From: Heterocephalus glaber | Lineage: Eukaryota > Chordata > Mammalia > Rodentia > Bathyergidae | Reading direction: 5' to 3' | Assembly (NCBI RefSeq): GCF_000247695.1 | Contig: NW_004624783.1 | Span: 1,925,616 to 1,989,615 of the forward strand | Length of the DNA: 64,000 bases | Part shown: positions 12,201-35,685 of the stretch, piece by piece | How the letters are laid out: every line of letters starts with the position of its first letter | Numbering within the stretch: the stretch's first letter is position 1 | The notes under the pieces: model-generated | Seen by the model: only the letters and a program-made list of their open reading frames with translations | The model's database searches: none | Told to the model about the DNA's origin: nothing | Position numbers and translations under genes: made by a program

Positions 12201-12735
12201 AGAAAGACAATCAAGATCCCTGTAAACTAAGTTGTGACACAGGGCTGGAGAGTTAATATAACCCTGAGGTAGGACAGTGAAAATGTATTACTGTCCTTGC
12301 CAGCTGAGAGAAAATTGTTTCTGATGGGCCTTATGGATAGGTATGGAGAAGAAGGAATTTGCCAAATCAGTAGCTACATTCCAAGTACCAGCAGATGTGT
12401 TAATTTTCTCAAGCAAGGAAACATCTAGTACAGCAGCTGCAATTGCAGTCACCACTTGACTCAGTTTATGATACCCCACCGTCATTCTCAAAGACCCATT
12501 CTTTTTCTGCACAGGCCACATAGGAGACTTGAGTGAGGATGTGGTGGGAACCACCACCCCTGCATCCTTCAAGTCCTGGATAGTGGCACTAATCTCTGCA
12601 GTCACTCCAGGAATGCAATATTGTTTTTGGTTTACAATTTTCTCAGGTAAAGGCAACTCTAACAGTTTCGATTTGGCCTTTCCAACAATGCTAGTCCTCA
12701 AGCTACAGGTACTTAGGCTCTTTAGTAAGTCTATT
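9296..12735 (-). pseudogene. Defective ERVL-type provirus interior (pol remnant)
   Basis: On the minus strand, in order: reverse transcriptase fragment (12288-12701), the catalytic-motif region near 12158-12178 reading SIDD where YIDD is usual, RNase H (10976-11380, with WYMDGSA), integrase (about 10150-10850, with the zinc-finger CPIC, ASDQGTHF around the second catalytic Asp, and HPEAAGL at the catalytic Glu), and a dUTPase-like segment (9791-10024, with VTDPDYNG). A dUTPase after integrase is typical of the ERV-L group, which also lacks env. Several stops and frame breaks interrupt it, and gag and protease are missing, so it cannot make a functional polyprotein. Confidence 0.85.
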
Positions 12736-12815
12736 ATTCCATCAAACCCAGAACAATGCTAAGCCAATCAGCTGGGTGTTTCTTACTCAAGTTGACACAA
12801 CAGTCAACTATCATA
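12736..12815 (-). mobile_element. Stub of the provirus 5' LTR
   Basis: About 80 bp matching the first part of the LTR at 8815-9295 (shared core ggcttagcat on minus, then the tgttgtgtca segment). It joins the reverse transcriptase region directly, so the rest of the 5' LTR, the primer site, gag and protease were deleted. Confidence 0.75.
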
Positions 12816-14006
12816 TTTGTTTCAAAATATGTTTATCATCTATCTCTTCCTCTAGAAAAAAGAGACTACACATAGTCAGAACCTTTTTCCTGTTTGTGTC
12901 TCTAATTCCTGAAATGATTCTGTTAATAGAAGGACTAAATAATTGTTGGATAAATGAATTAATTCATTAAATGATTGAATGAATGGACTGCTTCCATAAA
13001 GTTGCCAAACCTGCTAATATCACATGTCCTTCACCTGTTCGCCTAGGAAGAGACCATGTCTTCTACTAGAGCTGCTTAGCAGAATAAGATTCACCTTCTC
13101 TAAAGTACCTATAGCACTTGCATTTTCTAAAAGGGGCTCTCAAGATTATAATGTTTCATTAAAAGCACAAATCTGGCCATTCAGAAGGAAAATATGAGCT
13201 GAAAGGCAACCAGAAACATGTTGATTATCTCATTTAAGTCCATGCTAGTGGGGAAAGGGAAGCTTCTCTAAGGACTGCTTAAAAATACCAGATGTGTTAG
13301 CCATTCTACAGTCAGCAGTATTTTGGTTTCACAATCTGGCTTTCTGACCTCCAACTCTTGGCTCCCACCAAAAATCAGAACTGCAGATAGTAGGGAGATC
13401 TGTCAATCTAACCAGTCATGTAGTCCTAAATCAGTGTGTAGGATACTTAGTGATTTATACTCCAAGGCCTATTCCCCTTCACCATTGTACGAGCAAGTCT
13501 CTCCTCTTCCCACGAGGCATCCTAAGTCTCCCTATGCAGGAAGGACAAATGTTAGAAACCAGATGTTTTTAGCCATAGAGCCACAAGACCAAAATGCATC
13601 CCAAAACTTAGAAGTAGAATCAGTCACTAGTTTCTAGTGATGGAGAACTCATGAATGCTTTAGGCATATCTTACAGATTACAGTGGTCTCAAAATCATCT
13701 CTTTTGGAATGCTTCTCTCACTCAACCACTTTCTCTTGGACTTTCACAACTGGAAGCAAAAATGAGACGGTTACTGCTACAGGAACTGGAAATGCTGCAG
13801 GCTGGCTCAGACATACACTGGAAATAATGAGCAGTCACAAATAATTGCCATGTGGTTAATAGTTCCTCTGCAAATAATTGCCACAGTGAGTTGATTCTTG
13901 CTCCTTTTGATGATAGGCTGTGTGAAGCAAGTGAGTTATTTGCAAAGAGCAAAATTTAAGGGTGAAGGGGCACCAAGGATCTCAATAGTCAAGATAGATA
14001 ATATTT
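12816..14006. other. Intergenic, nothing recognised
   Basis: No gene or clear repeat. The 104-codon frame at 13323-13637 has no recognisable domain. Confidence 0.5.
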
Positions 14007-14142
14007 TAGCTACATATGGCACATGCCAGTAATTCCAGCACTCAGGAAGCTGAAGCAGAAGGATCGCCATGAGTTTGATCTTAAGAATGAGCTCAAGGCC
14101 AGTCTGAACTACATAGTGAGACCCTGTCTCAAAAAGCCAAAA
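14007..14142 (+). repeat. B1 SINE
   Basis: 7SL RNA-derived monomer: catgccagtaattccagcac in the 5' part, then gctgaagcagaaggatcgcc and gagaccctgtctcaaaaag at the 3' end. B1 is specific to rodents and is the main evidence for the host group. Confidence 0.85.
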
Positions 14143-14785
14143 GAAATTGTTATGCAAGTTTTTAAAAATCTAAATTAATGCAAAAAAATCTGTGATGCAA
14201 AAAAATTCAAAATTTTAAGGAAAGGACACCTACTAACTTCTTGGTATCAGACAAATCAATATTACCACACCTCATTTTCTTCAATCTGAAAAAAAAGAAA
14301 AGAATATAGGCAGTTGTCTTTGTCAGTGGTGGTGAGGATAAGGCCTATAGTGTATTTGTGGTGTCCGATGCTGAGAGGAACTCAGAAAATAGTGGATGTT
14401 AATATCCCCAAGAATTTGCAGAACAGCTATACTAAAAATGACAAAACTTTTGTTTATTAGTTTAATCTTCTTTTTGTTATCCCCCCCATATCTAATAGTA
14501 ACCGTTTTCTCAAGGATGTTTGCTCTCTATACTTACAAACATAAATTAATACTGACACACTGGAGCCAGCTCTGCAGCCGACCAGTTCTGTACATCTTTG
14601 AGACCTAGCGCATTCAAGGCAGGGGCTGAGGCCCTCTATGCTTTGTGCCTACTCTCTCTTCCTTTGCCTTTCTGCTGCTTCCTGCTTTCCTCTCCCAAAG
14701 GATCAATCTCAGGGGTTCTGCTGCCAAAATTATGACGGATGGGAAGAGGTAGGAAGGTGAGTGCATTTTCTGAAATGATAGATAT

Positions 14786-15237
14786 CTTTGTTCTCATTGC
14801 TGGGACAAAATACCCTATACCTCCTCTTACTGGAGGAGAGATTTATTTTGGTACACAGCTTTCGTTTCTGGTAAGCTGGTTCCAAGGCAGAAATAGCATG
14901 GTGGAAGGGCCTAAGCAGAGGAAAGCTGCTCATAGTATGGTGGCCAGAAAGCAAAGAGTGAAGGTAGGAGCCAGGGAGGGAAATATACCCTTCCAGGTCC
15001 TATGTCCAGTGACCCATCTCTCTGACCAGGCCTCATCTCCTCACAGCAAGTCTGCTATAGCACCATAATCCAATCACCGTCCCAAAGCCCAGCCTCTGAG
15101 TGCATGAGAGTTTAGAGAACATTCTTTTCTTTTTTTGTACCAGGGATCGAACTCTGGTCCTTGTGCTTGCGCAGCAGGTGGAGAAACCACTGAGCTAAAT
15201 CCCAGGCCCTAGAGAACATTCTTGACCTAAATCATAG
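14786..15237 (-). mobile_element. MaLR-type LTR interrupted by a SINE
   Basis: Plus-strand reading begins ttctcattgctgggacaaaa, the reverse of the LTR 3' end, and runs through agcatggtggaagggcctaa to a cccaaagcccagcctctgag segment near the LTR start. An ID-type SINE splits the distal end. Confidence 0.7.
15127..15210 (-). repeat. ID-type SINE nested in a MaLR LTR
   Basis: Flanked by a perfect 13-bp target-site duplication, agagaacattctt, at 15114-15126 and 15211-15223. Confidence 0.92.
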
Positions 15238-15639
15238 TAATAGAGAAGCTCACCTCACGATCTTTTCTGCAGCCATCATTGTGTCCCTGTCTATAGTTAT
15301 CATAGTTTTGCTACTGCCTGAGGTTAGGAGTGGTGGAAAAGCAACATAGTGAAGGGAAAACAGCTTTTCAAACTGTAGACAACTCATTAGTGGGATTATT
15401 AAATCATTTATCATAGGATCATGAGTGAACTTGGCACTAAGTAAAGTATAGGATATGAAACATCAGAGTATACTAAAGAATCATAATAAGAATGAGAATT
15501 TTTATGATTTTTGTGTTTCTGTTATACACACACTTATGTATACTGTGTTATGGGAGCATAATTCTTATTGTGAGTAACAGTAAGAAAAATTGAAAATCAC
15601 TGGTTAATCCACTGGTAAAGAGGTTGGGTGCTATATAGT

Positions 15640-15800
15640 CAAATTCCTTGGGTATAAATCTTGACCATAACACTTACTTGATGCAAGATCTTACCAAATT
15701 ATTTCACTTCTTTGTGCCTCAGGTTCTTCATATGTAAGCTGGATTAATAACAGTATCCACCACAAGTAGATGTTAGGAAGATCAAATGACTGAATGTACA
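15640..15800 (+). repeat. MIR-like fragment
   Basis: Shows the MIR order: ttatttcacttctttgtgcc, caggttcttcatatgtaagc, then a gttaggaagatcaaatgact segment. An old, diverged copy. Confidence 0.6.
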
Positions 15801-16889
15801 CATAAAGTGTGATTAAAATATATGGTGAGTGTTTCAATTTTTAAAATTTATTGTAGTAAAAGACATACTGTCATTGATCCTTGTCAGAACATTGCCCTTT
15901 GCTTTGAACACACTTACTTCATCATTCTTGCTATTTTCTGAAGCAGTTCTGGAAGTCCTATTTTGTGAGTGTCTTTACAAAGTGTGATAAAAAATTCAGT
16001 AAATGCTGCTGTTGAAAAGCATCCAATGTAAAGGCAAGCTTGTAAAAACATTATGGTGTGTCCTCAACCACTTTATTCACTGAATCTTGTACCATGTAAC
16101 TCTGGCTTTTCCCCAAAGTCAAAATGACCTCGAAGGGTAAACATTTTGAATCAGTTCAGGACATTGAGGCAGCCATAGACTAAAGACATTCACACCAGAA
16201 AAAGCGCTTCCAGGACTGCTTCAGAAAATGGAAGGACAGGTATATTAAAAGTGTGTGTGTGTGGGGGGGGTATTTGGAGATGAATTAATGGCAATATGTC
16301 TTCCAATACGGCAAATATTTTTAATTTAAACTTTCACCTTTGTTTTTGATCACATCTTGTAATACACATAAAATAGTGCTGTGCACATACTAAGCTCAAT
16401 AGATATTCAGTATTATGTTAGAATTTCTGTTATTTTAATTAACAGCTGCAAGACCTTCATATAATGTACATCAAGTGTTTACTACAAGTGTTGAAACACA
16501 TTTAAGACTCAATAGTTGTTTGTCACGGTGGAAGGGACTTCTGGTGTGTCCCATGTGCTGTTTGCCTCTGCTCTCTAGCATACAAGGTAGCAACATTTTC
16601 CCGTTCCACTGCAGACAGGCAAGGCTGATGACTGGGTCTGGTCGACTGATGGTAGGGGGCAGTGATAAGTGCCACTTTCAGGCTGGAGCAATTTATCGTC
16701 CATTTGAGACCCTCCAGTGCCCTTTTGTTCTCCTAAAACAAAGCCTGTAGACTTGGATTAGGCAGCAGTGAAACAATGTGGTAGAACTGCCTTAGCCTGG
16801 GTCTTGGGTAACTATATAAAGCTGACCCCTCTGTCAGCCTCAGTTCACAAGCCTGTGTTGGAGATCTAGCCTGTGACCTTTGTTTATTT

Positions 16890-16990
16890 ATAGCGGCTTT
16901 ATTGAGGTGTAACTCTCAGATCATGTAATTCACACTTTAAAAGTATGCAGTTCAGTGGTTTTTAGTATATTCACAGAGTTGTACTAAATT
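16890..16990. repeat. Old interspersed repeat fragment
   Basis: Contains gcggctttattgaggtgtaa and gttcagtggtttttagtata, a common old mammalian pattern that I associate with ancient L1 3' sequence. Related fragments appear near 33053-33120 and 58390-58490. The family assignment is uncertain. Confidence 0.4.
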
Positions 16991-17168
16991 TCAAAGGCCC
17001 ATGAATACTTATGAAGATCGGACAGTTAAAAGCAGGTTCTTTTAACTCAAAAAGTGTTTATTAAGATAATACTCTGAGAAACTGGACTCCATGTTTTCTC
17101 CCTTGACTGCTTCCTAATGTTCTCCAAATGTAAAATGTTGTTTCTTTTTATGCTTATCATATGATAGC

Positions 17169-17539
17169 TGAAGGACCCTAGTTAGCAAGACAGACTCCAT
17201 ATTGCTGCTTGACCCACCTGCCTGCCCTTTAGACAAACTTAGGAGGAAGCTTAGAAACCTCCTCCCCTTAGAAAGTCTCTTTAGAAATAACAATTAATCA
17301 ACTATTGTTTTACAAATGTTCTAACAGCAGGACATTCTGTTTCTGTACCTTTTGCTTGCTTTACTAGTTCTATCCCATAGCGGGGCCTAGAAACTGTTGG
17401 CCTCAAAGGTGTATAAAACATGTTTGTCTCCTCCCAGTTGGGGCTCGAGTCCAATGCTCAGCTCGGGTCCGGCCAATAATAAACTACTGTGTGGATTTAA
17501 TATCTGTCTCTGGTTGGTTCTCTCTCGCAGGGTATAACA
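17169..17539 (+). mobile_element. Solo LTR of an endogenous retrovirus
   Basis: A 371-bp unit starting TGAAGG and ending AACA. It has a TATA box (tataaaa, 17412-17418) and a polyadenylation signal (AATAAA, 17478-17483) in the U3-R order of a retroviral LTR. A probable 4-bp target duplication (atag) lies at 17164-17167 and 17540-17543, one base off the left edge. No internal sequence adjoins it. It lies 2.1 kb upstream of the AKR1B1 promoter in the same orientation. Confidence 0.65.
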
Positions 17540-18455
17540 ATAGTTACATGATTTTGTTTTCTATTTTTACCTTATCGTTGTTTTGAATCCACTTTTCCCT
17601 GTGTCTAGATGGGATTCATTTTTAAAGGCTACACCTTATCTCTTGGTATTGTTAGACTTTTGCAGTTTGACTTGGGTGCATAGAATCAATTTTCATTTAC
17701 CCATATATTCACACGTGTGTGTGTGCGCAGAGCTGGGATAAAAGAGAGGCAAGTGAAGTGCCTAGGACATAAAATTTAAGCCTTTTGGCATGAAATTTTG
17801 GACCTATGTACCTAATTTGGCTCACCCAAGTCCAACCCCTTTACCTATATTGTATGTGAATGACCGTGTTTGTAGTTTTATGTGTTTATGTGTATGTATT
17901 TCCTCAAGATATAATTCCTACCATGGGAGATTACTGGTCCAGAGTATGTTAAGATTTTAATTACGAGTGTTTCTTGGAAGGATTCCATTGAAGGCTTTTT
18001 TTTTTTTAGTAAGATTTTTGATATGTGCACAATGGCATTTTACAAATATCATAGAGGCAACAGAAGCTGTTAGGGAACTGTCACAATAGTATACTCCAAC
18101 AATAGTATTATTATTATTGCTGTAGAAATTCCACAGATCTAATTTTCCACGTTTCTATAGCCCAGGCAAAATACTCCAGTCTTCATCAATTTTTATATTC
18201 GATTATCTTGGTATGCCACTCTGGTCACTGAAAGTGCATCATTCTCAAGTGCCCTTGAGATTTGGACCCAGGAGGTTCTACTGGCAGAGCTGCCTTTGTG
18301 TCGGGAGGGGTCTCATGGAAGAAGAATGGTGGGCTGTCTGATGTTTTACTCAAACCAAGTTCCCAGCTTTAGGCCTAAATTCAAATTCTATTATTTGGAG
18401 ACAAATAATAGCATTAGAATTTCTCCCAGTAGCAACAGTTTGTACAAAAGTCAAC
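17540..18455. other. Upstream flank of AKR1B1, nothing recognised
   Basis: AT-rich sequence between the solo LTR and the tonicity elements. No repeat or gene was supported. Confidence 0.5.
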
Positions 18456-18466
18456 TGGAAAAATAT
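18456..18466 (+). promoter_or_regulatory. Tonicity element (TonE/ORE) match, upstream copy
   Basis: TGGAAAAATAT fits the NFAT5/TonEBP consensus YGGAAANNYNY. It lies about 1.17 kb before the predicted AKR1B1 start. A cluster of osmotic response elements about 1 kb upstream is known for aldose reductase in other mammals. A single match would be weak; the pairing and position strengthen it. Confidence 0.6.
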
Positions 18467-18538
18467 CTGGCCTATTCTGGACTCTGTAAATTTTTCCCAG
18501 GGGGTGGGGGGAGGGGTACTTTTAAAGAAGGTATCAAA

Positions 18539-18549
18539 CGGAAAATTAC
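18539..18549 (+). promoter_or_regulatory. Tonicity element (TonE/ORE) match, downstream copy
   Basis: CGGAAAATTAC fits YGGAAANNYNY and resembles the osmotic response element described for the rabbit gene. It lies 83 bp downstream of the other match and about 1.09 kb from the predicted transcription start. Confidence 0.65.
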
Positions 18550-18578
18550 CAGAATGTAATTTAGAGAGATCTGGAGCC

Positions 18579-18585
18579 TGAGTCA
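18579..18585 (+). promoter_or_regulatory. AP-1 / ARE-like site beside the tonicity elements
   Basis: TGAGTCA is a perfect AP-1 core, 30 bp from the second tonicity element. On the other strand it reads TGACTCAGGC, one base off an antioxidant response element core (TGACnnnGC). Closely spaced TonE, AP-1 and ARE sites are known as a stress-response region in the mouse gene. Confidence 0.55.
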
Positions 18586-19527
18586 TTACTGGGCAGATGC
18601 AGGACCCAATCTTGCATAGAGGCAAGATTTGAGGGTGACAGAGCAGAAAGAGTAGGTTGGGGTGAGATAGAGTATCATGGAGAGAGTTTGTTGGAAAGGA
18701 ACTAAAACTGTCTTCAAAGTTCTTGGAGCAGCTTTCTTTGGACTAGCTTTGAAAAATAATGTGTTTTTCTACCTACCAAATAGAGCTGTAGATTTATTAT
18801 TTAGTACATCCAAACTTGAATACTCTAAGCTAAACTAGAGTTAACTCTTCTGTGGGTTTCTGCCTATCCACTGTTCTTTGTCTAGAGAGTTTGAATAGGT
18901 TACTGTGTTGTAATTTACTACTTACACTGTCTTTCAAAAATTAATTGCAATCAGTCTTACTGATTCTGAACAGAAAGTCTTCTGTGTTCTGGGTCCAGTT
19001 TATCAAGACTTCCTAACCTCAAGAGTTGCCAGCTTTTGTAGCAAATCTGGCTGAATCACAGCAAGCACAGGAATAGCTCTTGGGGTGAGATAAGAAGATC
19101 TAGGGGCCTGTATACAGACTGGGCAAACCCAAATCTTGTAAAGTGTTATGCATAAGATTGGAAGCTATTTCTCTGATATCCACCTTCATCTAAGAATAAA
19201 GTGCTTTGAACTACTACTCCTATAGTCAAAATGTTTTATACCGACTAAGAACTGGGGATTTGTCAAATTCCCAAAGAGCATTATACTGAGATTGCACAAC
19301 AGACAAAACGTACTGTTCTGGGCTGTTAAATGAAACCAAAACTTTCCTAATTCTTTATAGGACTTGTTTTGTGAGAGCATCTGCTTTTCCTCTCGTCACA
19401 GTAGTGGGCAAGGGCTCTTCTGCCAAGTGCGGAGTAGGCCCCCTGTGGGAGAAGGAAAGAATTCCGTCTCGCAAGGACCTGGCGGGGAGACGCTTCTTCC
19501 CCGACCTCCCCTTCAAAGCGCCGGCGA

Positions 19528-19640
19528 CCAATCAGAAAGCGCCTTAGCACAGCAGCGCGCCAATCGCAGGCGCTCTTTGTGCGGGCCACAGTGGCTATTT
19601 AAAGGTCCGCCGCGGTTCGGTAGTGGGTCGAGGTGCGTAG
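19528..19640 (+). promoter_or_regulatory. AKR1B1: AKR1B1 core promoter
   Basis: A TATTTAAA box lies at 19596-19603. Two CCAAT boxes lie upstream, at 19528-19532 (CCAATCAG) and 19560-19564. The TATA box is about 50 nt before the ATG, which puts the transcription start near 19624-19632 and gives a 5' UTR of only some 20-30 nt. A GC-box-like GGCGGGGA lies at 19481-19488. A TATA-plus-CCAAT layout with a short leader is the known architecture of mammalian aldose reductase promoters. Confidence 0.85.
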
Positions 19641-19652
19641 CGCGCGGCAGCC

Positions 19653-32067
<12,415 letters not shown>

Positions 32068-32460
32068 AGGTGTGGATGCCTGCTCTTCTCCAAGTGACTT
32101 GCACCTGTTTTTCCTGCCTCATTTGTCCTTGCAAGTGTGTGTCCCGTCTCTCTTGTCCCTTGGCCTGTGTCCCTTGGCAGTGGGCAGCGACCTAGAGACA
32201 AAGCATCGAGGGTCTGTTAGCCTGATGCTGAGTGTGAAGAGCAGTACAGTAGGTGAGGTATCTCTTCCAGTCTTTTCTTTGCTTTTCATCTTGCCCAGCT
32301 GGGCAAGGTGCAGCCTGAATACCCTTTACTGACCAGAGAAGCAACATCTACAAAGTATAAATATTGCTACTAACAGTTAAGTTTTGACTCTTTAAATCTG
32401 TATTCCTATTAGCCAATCTTCTCTTTGCCTCAAATAAAAAATGTTTTTGTGAACTTGATG
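32068..32460 (+). other. AKR1B1: AKR1B1 3' UTR with poly(A) signal
   Basis: About 390 nt follow the TGA. An AATAAA hexamer lies at 32433-32438, and a GT/T-rich tract (ttgttgttttttg) lies shortly downstream at about 32472-32485. Cleavage is expected near 32450-32460. No other AATAAA was seen between the stop codon and this site. Confidence 0.8.
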
Positions 32461-33734
32461 TTATTCCATTTTGTTGTTTTTTGAAACAGTAAACCACCTT
32501 CCATTTCACTCCCAGCCTTTATTCCCTGGATGCCCCAGAGCAGGCTCATGAACTGTGTAACAGGAAAGAAGACTCAGCTCCTCTCCTTGCACTGGGGACC
32601 CTTCACCCAAGCTTTACCATTTAGCTTCAGGGCAGGAGTCTCATCCTGGCAGCACAGTGTCACGTGGGGGATCTTTGCATGCTGGTGTTGTCTGGGCCTT
32701 GGACCTGGAGACTGAACAAATCTGGCTGGCTTTGGCCCAGGGCATCCAAGTGTATAAGCTCTCCAGGTGATTCTTGTGCAGGCAGGAGGTGAGAATCACA
32801 GCTTTAGGACCAAGCCAGGATATAAACCCATCTTTTTTATTTAACAAATTACGTGTTTGGTCTTCCTCCCGTGAAAGCCAAAGTCAGATGTTTACTTAAT
32901 AGTTGTAACTGAGAGAAACTGCTTTCGTGAAGCCCATTGTCTAGATAAGAGAGAAAAAAAGCATAAGTAAATGGCATCTAATTCAATAAGGATGAATGCT
33001 CTAAATAAGGTTTCAAGAGTAAGATCTTGATGGCCCTAATGGTGTTGCTTTTTTTTTTTTTAAAGCTTTATTAAGATATAATTCACACATCAACTCAGAG
33101 TAGAACAAAACAATTTTTGATATAGCAATATTAACTTTTTGGTAGGGTTTTTTTAATTAATAAATTTTATTTTATCCCATTCTCCCCTCAGAACCCCTGT
33201 TGCTTATTTCTATTACTAGTGTTTCCTCATCCAGGATTGATTTGGCAAAGGCCAAATATATATGGGATATATAGAAACAGTATTAACTTGAAATTTAACA
33301 AAGTCATTTCTTTATTGGATAATTATAAAACCCCCGATCAAGTCACATTAACTGCTTTATGGATTATTGATATTTTAAGATGTGAACCCTCTGCCATGTT
33401 AATTGGGCAACAGTGGTTGCTGGGCCTCATGTAGGGAAGAAGGAGAGGGCCAACCAAAACAGGGTCAAGCCAGGTAGGGGACTCAACCCCACTTGGCCGC
33501 TTTTTGCCTGATCCCCTCTCCTAGCATCTGCCCATTACAGTGCTGAAGTAGGCAGGTGCCACCTTATTCCAAGTTAAACTAACTGCAAGCTTTAAGTCAC
33601 TAAAAGACTGACAGATGTGTCACATCAGCTAACAACCCCACCTCTATTTCTCCTGGTAGTTAACAGTTGACTTTAAAACACTTGGAAGCAATCACCAGTA
33701 ACATTTTGTTGTGGGTTTTTTTTGTGGGATTTCT
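32461..33734. other. Downstream flank, little recognised
   Basis: No gene. A fragment at 33053-33120 (agctttattaagatataatt) belongs to a common old mammalian repeat. A 71-codon frame at 33219-33434 is unrecognised. Confidence 0.5.
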
Positions 33735-33792
33735 TTTGAGATGCTTCCCAGCTAGACAAGTGCTCTACCATTGCACTATATGCCCAGCCCTA
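33735..33792 (-). repeat. ID SINE fragment
   Basis: Minus-strand remnant: cagctagacaagtgctctac and catatgcccagccc-type sequence reverse to an ID element (ggctgggca, tagagcac). It is more diverged, and nearer the classical ID form, than the GGTACC-type copies. Confidence 0.65.
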
Positions 33793-34299
33793 GAGTTAAA
33801 ATCAGTGACCTGTTTTCTAGATCCCTGCTTAAAATAACTACTGTAGCAAGACAATGTAGATGTAAACTCAGCATAAATGAGATAAAAGGCAAGTTTGTGC
33901 AAACTTCCCTCGTTTTCTAGCAGATACCTTCAGAGTCCAAGACTGTTCCTAGAAAGGAGCCTTGCCTGCAATGGGGAGGAGGCCTGTCACAAAGAATGAG
34001 AATAGCTCATTCTGCATTTCAAAGCTTAATAGGAACATATTGGTGGTCAGTGACTTGGGCTCAGTTGGGGGCCCATTGCTTGTTGGAAAGTGGGGTGAGG
34101 AGTAGCACATTGAGCTCTGGGGCTCAGTGGGACCAGCTCCATTCCACTAACAGTTCATCAAAGCAGATGGATATAAGTGGGTCCATAGATCAAAATGGTG
34201 CCACTTTACCCAGTGGAGATCCCCTTTCTTTTGTGTAACTAAAATCCCCACACCATCCTGGGCAGGTTCCAGCCCAGCCTTGGGACTTTGGTAGATTTG

Positions 34300-34871
34300 C
34301 TATAAGGAACCAAGTAACTATCCAGGGGGCTAACTCAGTGAAAGATAAGAGTAATAGTGCTACCCCCATCTTTGAGGAACTTTGCCTTTGTACAGTGGGG
34401 GCACTGGTTGAGCAGAGGAGAACTGAGGCCTAATTGGCCTCTCAGCACAAAGAAGAAAGGCTACACTCAGGTGATTGCATTTTGCAGATTCTAGGGAACA
34501 GTTAAGATAGCTGAGGTTGTTGTTTACCTGAGCATGTACTAATGGATATTGCAAACCAGATTAATCTTGTGTTACTTTGATTGCTTGTACCGGTGTTTGG
34601 GTGAGTAAAGGTAAGATGAGCCAGACATTGGGGGCTCCTCTGCCTACTAAAGGCAAAAGACCACCCTGGCTGCTGGCATATTAAACTGACTCCATGTCTC
34701 TCGTTCATCCTCGCCTGGGTCAGGGAGAAAAAGTCTCCCAGGTCTAGGTCCCCCACAAGTGGGACCTGAGTGGGGAAAGCTCAGAGGAGTGAGCTGACTC
34801 CCCACGGGTGGTGCCTGGGGCAGGAGGAACCTGAGACTGGCAGTGAAGGCCGGCTGGGTGTCTGAGCTACA
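34300..34871 (+). mobile_element. Probable 5' LTR of a lysine-tRNA-primed endogenous retrovirus
   Basis: The right edge is well defined: the LTR ends in ...gctacA at 34871, two bases before a primer binding site. An attaaac polyadenylation-like signal lies near 34680, followed by a GC-richer U5-like stretch. The left edge is a guess, because no 3' LTR was found to compare with. Confidence 0.5.
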
Positions 34872-34873
34872 GT

Positions 34874-34891
34874 TGGTGCCCGAACAAAGAC
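34874..34891 (+). promoter_or_regulatory. Retroviral primer binding site (tRNA-Lys type)
   Basis: TGGTGCCCGAACAAAGAC matches the complement of the 3' end of tRNA-Lys3 at 15 of 18 positions by eye. Its placement just after an LTR-like CA end supports the reading. About 200 bp of leader or degenerate gag-like sequence may follow before it becomes unrecognisable. Confidence 0.6.
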
Positions 34892-35306
34892 TTGGGACCA
34901 AGTGGGTTGGCCACAGGACACAACATACATTCATGAAACAGGGTTTTACCCAGTGTCTAAGCCAATGGAGTAGAATTGTTGATAAGATAATAAGACCAAC
35001 TGGAAAAATGCAACTAAATTTTTAAAAATTACATGGACAAGTAAGATCTGCATTGGAAAATCTCTTGATCAATGCTTGGATAACTTGATTGATTTTAAGC
35101 AGCATGTCTTCTCAACACAATATCCTTCATATTGATATAATTCCATAAATTTAGTTCCATGTCCTTGCTGTGTTCTATGGGAGCAGCCCCATGTGAGCCT
35201 ATTGTGTTCATTGGCAGGCTCCTGGGATGGTACCCTGCCAAGAGATGCATAATCAGTATTGGGTGCAACCCAGGAAGGTTTTTGTACAAGGACTCTCTTG
35301 GGAGAT

Positions 35307-35685
35307 TGTTATGGTTTGTGTCTGGATGTCCCCCCAAAGCCTCATGTGGTCATAGGGCTTTCTCAGAGGTGGGTAATCTAGAGTATGTGATGCTGGGATT
35401 AAGTGTGTGATTACTAAATCAGTCCACTGATTGGTTTTGGCACCACCGTAATCCCGGTTGTCTGGATAAGATAAAGTGGGCAGAAAGACACTGTTAAGGT
35501 CTCGTGTTGCTTTTGCTGTCTTCTGCTGCCATGAACTGGTGCCCCTCTGCCATATGTCACCCTGCCTTGAAGCCAGCCGATTATGGACAAACCTCTAAGA
35601 ACTGTGAGCTAAGTAAACCCTTTCCCCTTTAATTTTGGGTGTTGGGTATTTTGTCCCAGCAATGAAAGTAGTAACTAAGACCCCA
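35307..35685 (+). mobile_element. MaLR-type solo LTR
   Basis: Starts TGTTATGGTTTGTGTCTGGA and ends actaagacccCA after the gtgagctaagtaaacccttt polyadenylation region. It has a perfect 5-bp target duplication, gagat, at 35302-35306 and 35686-35690. A textbook complete solo LTR of 379 bp. Confidence 0.88.
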
